A stretch of DNA of 19,722 nt from Carex sylvatica. Lineage: Eukaryota > Streptophyta > Magnoliopsida > Poales > Cyperaceae. Position numbers and translations under genes: made by a program. The first letter of the stretch is position 1, and each line of letters starts with the position of its first letter. The notes beneath the pieces are model-generated. The model was not told the DNA's origin. It did not search any database and saw only the letters and a list, made by a program, of their open reading frames with translations. The DNA lies in contig CAXKVR010000658.1 in NCBI GenBank assembly GCA_964058845.1, positions 1 through 19,722 on the forward strand, given 5' to 3'. This document shows positions 17,965-19,722 of the stretch, piece by piece.

Positions 17965-19108
17965 GTTTTTGCCAATCAAATTAATATAATTTTGAGTTCA
18001 TACTACAATCACTCATGTCAAGAGTGAAACTTAAGTCATAATTTAATTAATAACAGTACATGATAGATTGGATTATGCTTTTGGATTTTCTTAATTAAAT
18101 AGTTAATAACATGCAATAGTCAAATGTTAATATTTTATACATCCAATGCTTCATCACTTCTTTCTAAAGTATCTTGCCACTTTAAAAGTTTTCAACTTTA
18201 CCTTGTTAATATTTTATAACAGTAGTCAAATGTTCAAGAAATTATTCTAACTTATTAAAGATGAAATTATTAACCTTTTATTTTAGCTTTCTAATCTAAC
18301 TATTTTTATTTTATTTCTTCCAGTGTGGTTCAATAGCATGCCCCAATTTTAAAATTCATCATGGTTTTTTTTGTTGAAGAGAATAAGATGCCCCACACAA
18401 CATGCACATAAGCCCTGCTTTATTTTCATGAAAAAGAAAAATTATTGTATTATAATATAACCTACTCTAGGATAATTTCTATTTTGAGGACAATCCAAAG
18501 CACTCTGCTCAGAAATTCATGATAACTAATTAAAGGAAAGGGTATTTTATATGTGTGTGTGTAGACTAATAGACAAAAAAAAAAAAGACAAATAAAAAAG
18601 GTAAAGAGGTCCCATGTAAGTTGTTGATCCTTGGAAAAGTTCATATAATTTCAGCAATATAATACACTACTTAATTAATTATTAACAGTACATGATTCAT
18701 TAATAAACATTGGGCCTTAATATCAATGAAGCCCAATTATGAATTCCAAAGAGTTAAAGCCCAATTAAAGAGTTGTGTGAGAAACACAAAATCTGAAAAA
18801 GATTTTAGGAAATTTTACCTCCATCTAGGTATACAACTATTACAAAATAAATAATTATAGTGTTATATTCCATATTACATTCAGATCTAATCTGCAAAAG
18901 TGAGTTGTTAAAATTAAATCTACTTCATTATTTTTTGCTTTAGTGGGACCAAGTTTTCTCCTTTCCACAGTTAGCACAAGCAAGCAATGATGAGTGTGAT
19001 TTAGAGACACATTTTCAGACTATGTAGACCCACATAAGAGCATTTTTCCAGTCAAAGATTCTTCCCAACAAGATATATTTAGAACTTAACAAACAAACAA
19101 ACAAATTT
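17965..19108 (+). repeat. Segmental duplication, copy B (without insertions)
   Basis: It is collinear with copy A (9955-11866) from GCCAATCAAAT to TTAGAACTTA. It lacks both Mutator-type insertions and keeps the single GTGATTTAG at 18996-19004. It differs from A by scattered substitutions and small indels, including ~27 bp present only in B near 18617-18643 and ~35 bp only in B near 18844-18878. Both copies carry a GT microsatellite at the same place (about 10853 and 18553). It begins about 410 bp from the stop codon of the FORKED-like gene, on that gene's 3' side. Confidence 0.88.
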
Positions 19109-19520
19109 TATACATTCTACCTGATCTTCAAAATTACAAAAACAGATAAGAAAAGCAAAAGCACCAAAAGTGCAAAAAAGAAAAGGTAACAAAAAAAAAA
19201 AAAGCAACTTGGTACCCACAAGTCCTCTCTTCACTCTCCCCCTTTACCCTTTCTCTTCTTACAATGAGAATATATATAGCTTAATTAGATGGAACCCACA
19301 TACATCCTTTGCCAAAGCTCTTTAATTTATATATTCTTAAGTAGGACCCACAAATCATACATGACAAGGTAGTAATTCTGCACATATGTTACATATACCT
19401 AATTAAACTCCCAAAATTATCATGACATCCCTACACAAAATAATCTAACCTAGTAACAAACAAACACCTCTGCCTCTTCCTATGTCATCATGTTTTTTTT
19501 TTCTTTTCTTTTTTCAATGT
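19109..19520 (-). other. Probable 3' UTR / downstream region of the FORKED-like gene
   Basis: It lies directly 3' of the stop codon of the minus-strand gene. It contains A-rich and C/T-rich tracts (about 19194-19260 and 19488-19515) and no plausible coding frame. I find no textbook AATAAA on the minus strand that fixes the transcript end. Confidence 0.4.
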
Positions 19521-19722
19521 TCAACCGATGCGCTTCCGTTCATTCACTATGGATAGGAGACGACTGACGCCTTGGGTCCACATTTCATACTCACGCGAGC
19601 TTCTGCACTCGAATTCAATCACTCGGCGCTCAGCTGTTCTCAACCCAAAGTAGCGCCTTTGCTCACCTCCTTCAAGTAAATGCCGGCCTGGCCACGCTGA
19701 CACGTCTTTACACACATCAACT
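19521..19722 (-). CDS. VAN3-binding / FORKED-like protein, C-terminal end (partial)
   Basis: The last 66 codons of a larger protein run off the right edge; the frame stays open to the boundary (VDVCKD at the edge) and stops with TGA at 19521-19523. The residues [31 protein letters not shown] and [14 protein letters not shown] are the characteristic end of the PH-like domain (PH_2) in the plant VAN3-binding/FORKED-like family. Known members have an N-terminal DUF828 (auxin canalisation) region plus this phosphoinositide-binding domain, act with the ARF-GAP VAN3 at the trans-Golgi/plasma membrane, and affect vein patterning and auxin transport. The Trp near the end (MWTQGV) sits in the C-terminal PH helix. 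The protein ends shortly after, with NERKRIG. No defect is seen in this piece. Which FORKED-like paralogue it is cannot be told. Confidence 0.85.
   Translation of the reverse strand, partial: VDVCKDVSAWPGRHLLEGGEQRRYFGLRTAERRVIEFECRSSREYEMWTQGVSRLLSIVNERKRIG

Noticed and set aside
9955..19108. Copies A and B as the two LTRs of one large retrotransposon
   Set aside because: No TG...CA ends, no primer-binding site or polypurine tract next to them, and the DNA between holds a host UGT relic and other transposons instead of gag-pol.

Overview
The window looks like nuclear DNA of a flowering plant. It is very AT-rich, gene-poor and packed with small non-autonomous transposons. One plant-type UDP-glycosyltransferase (UGT) pseudogene and the last exon of a VAN3-binding/FORKED-like gene are recognisable. 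The wording of the UGT relic (VVAVGNRRGIPVCSLFPMAA across frames) is closer to monocot UGT87-type proteins as I remember them, so a monocot is my tentative guess. There are no bacterial, viral or organellar hallmarks, no CRISPR array, no rRNA and no convincing tRNA.

Layout. 1-9220 holds no gene I can support. It contains a hAT-type MITE with an 8-bp target duplication (229-576) and a decayed relative (7011-7262). It also has several inverted-repeat (foldback) units near 1036, 4560 and 7466, a 54-bp tandem duplication (3855-3970) and a ~1.06-kb terminal-inverted-repeat element with internal tandem duplications (7707-8770). 9221-9575 is another foldback element. 9955-11866 is copy A of a ~1.1-kb non-coding segment that recurs in direct orientation as copy B at 17965-19108. 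Copy A carries two insertions, 10023-10328 and 11317-11734. Each is bounded by a 9-bp direct repeat, as expected of Mutator-like elements, and each is missing from copy B. For the second insertion copy B preserves the exact empty site. 12930-13343 is a TG...CA long terminal repeat with an adjoining initiator-Met-type primer-binding site, on the minus strand, left by a Ty1-copia-type element.

13556-17611 is a two-exon UGT, UGT87A-like, broken by at least six frameshifts, one nonsense codon and loss of the normal end, although nearly its full length is still legible and its 44-residue PSPG donor-binding box is intact. Its 2.6-kb intron holds two ~400-bp near-palindromic foldback elements arranged in series around a CT/AT microsatellite, plus a reverse-oriented copy of the 7707-8770 repeat. 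At the right edge (19521-19722, minus) is the C-terminal end of the PH-like domain of a VAN3-binding/FORKED-like protein; it is probably the only intact coding sequence here.

I see no operon-like or co-operating gene set and no strong candidate for a new biological system. The best leads are the dated transposon insertions in the A/B duplication, the family of long foldback elements, and the pattern of small 4-bp duplications that helped kill the UGT gene.
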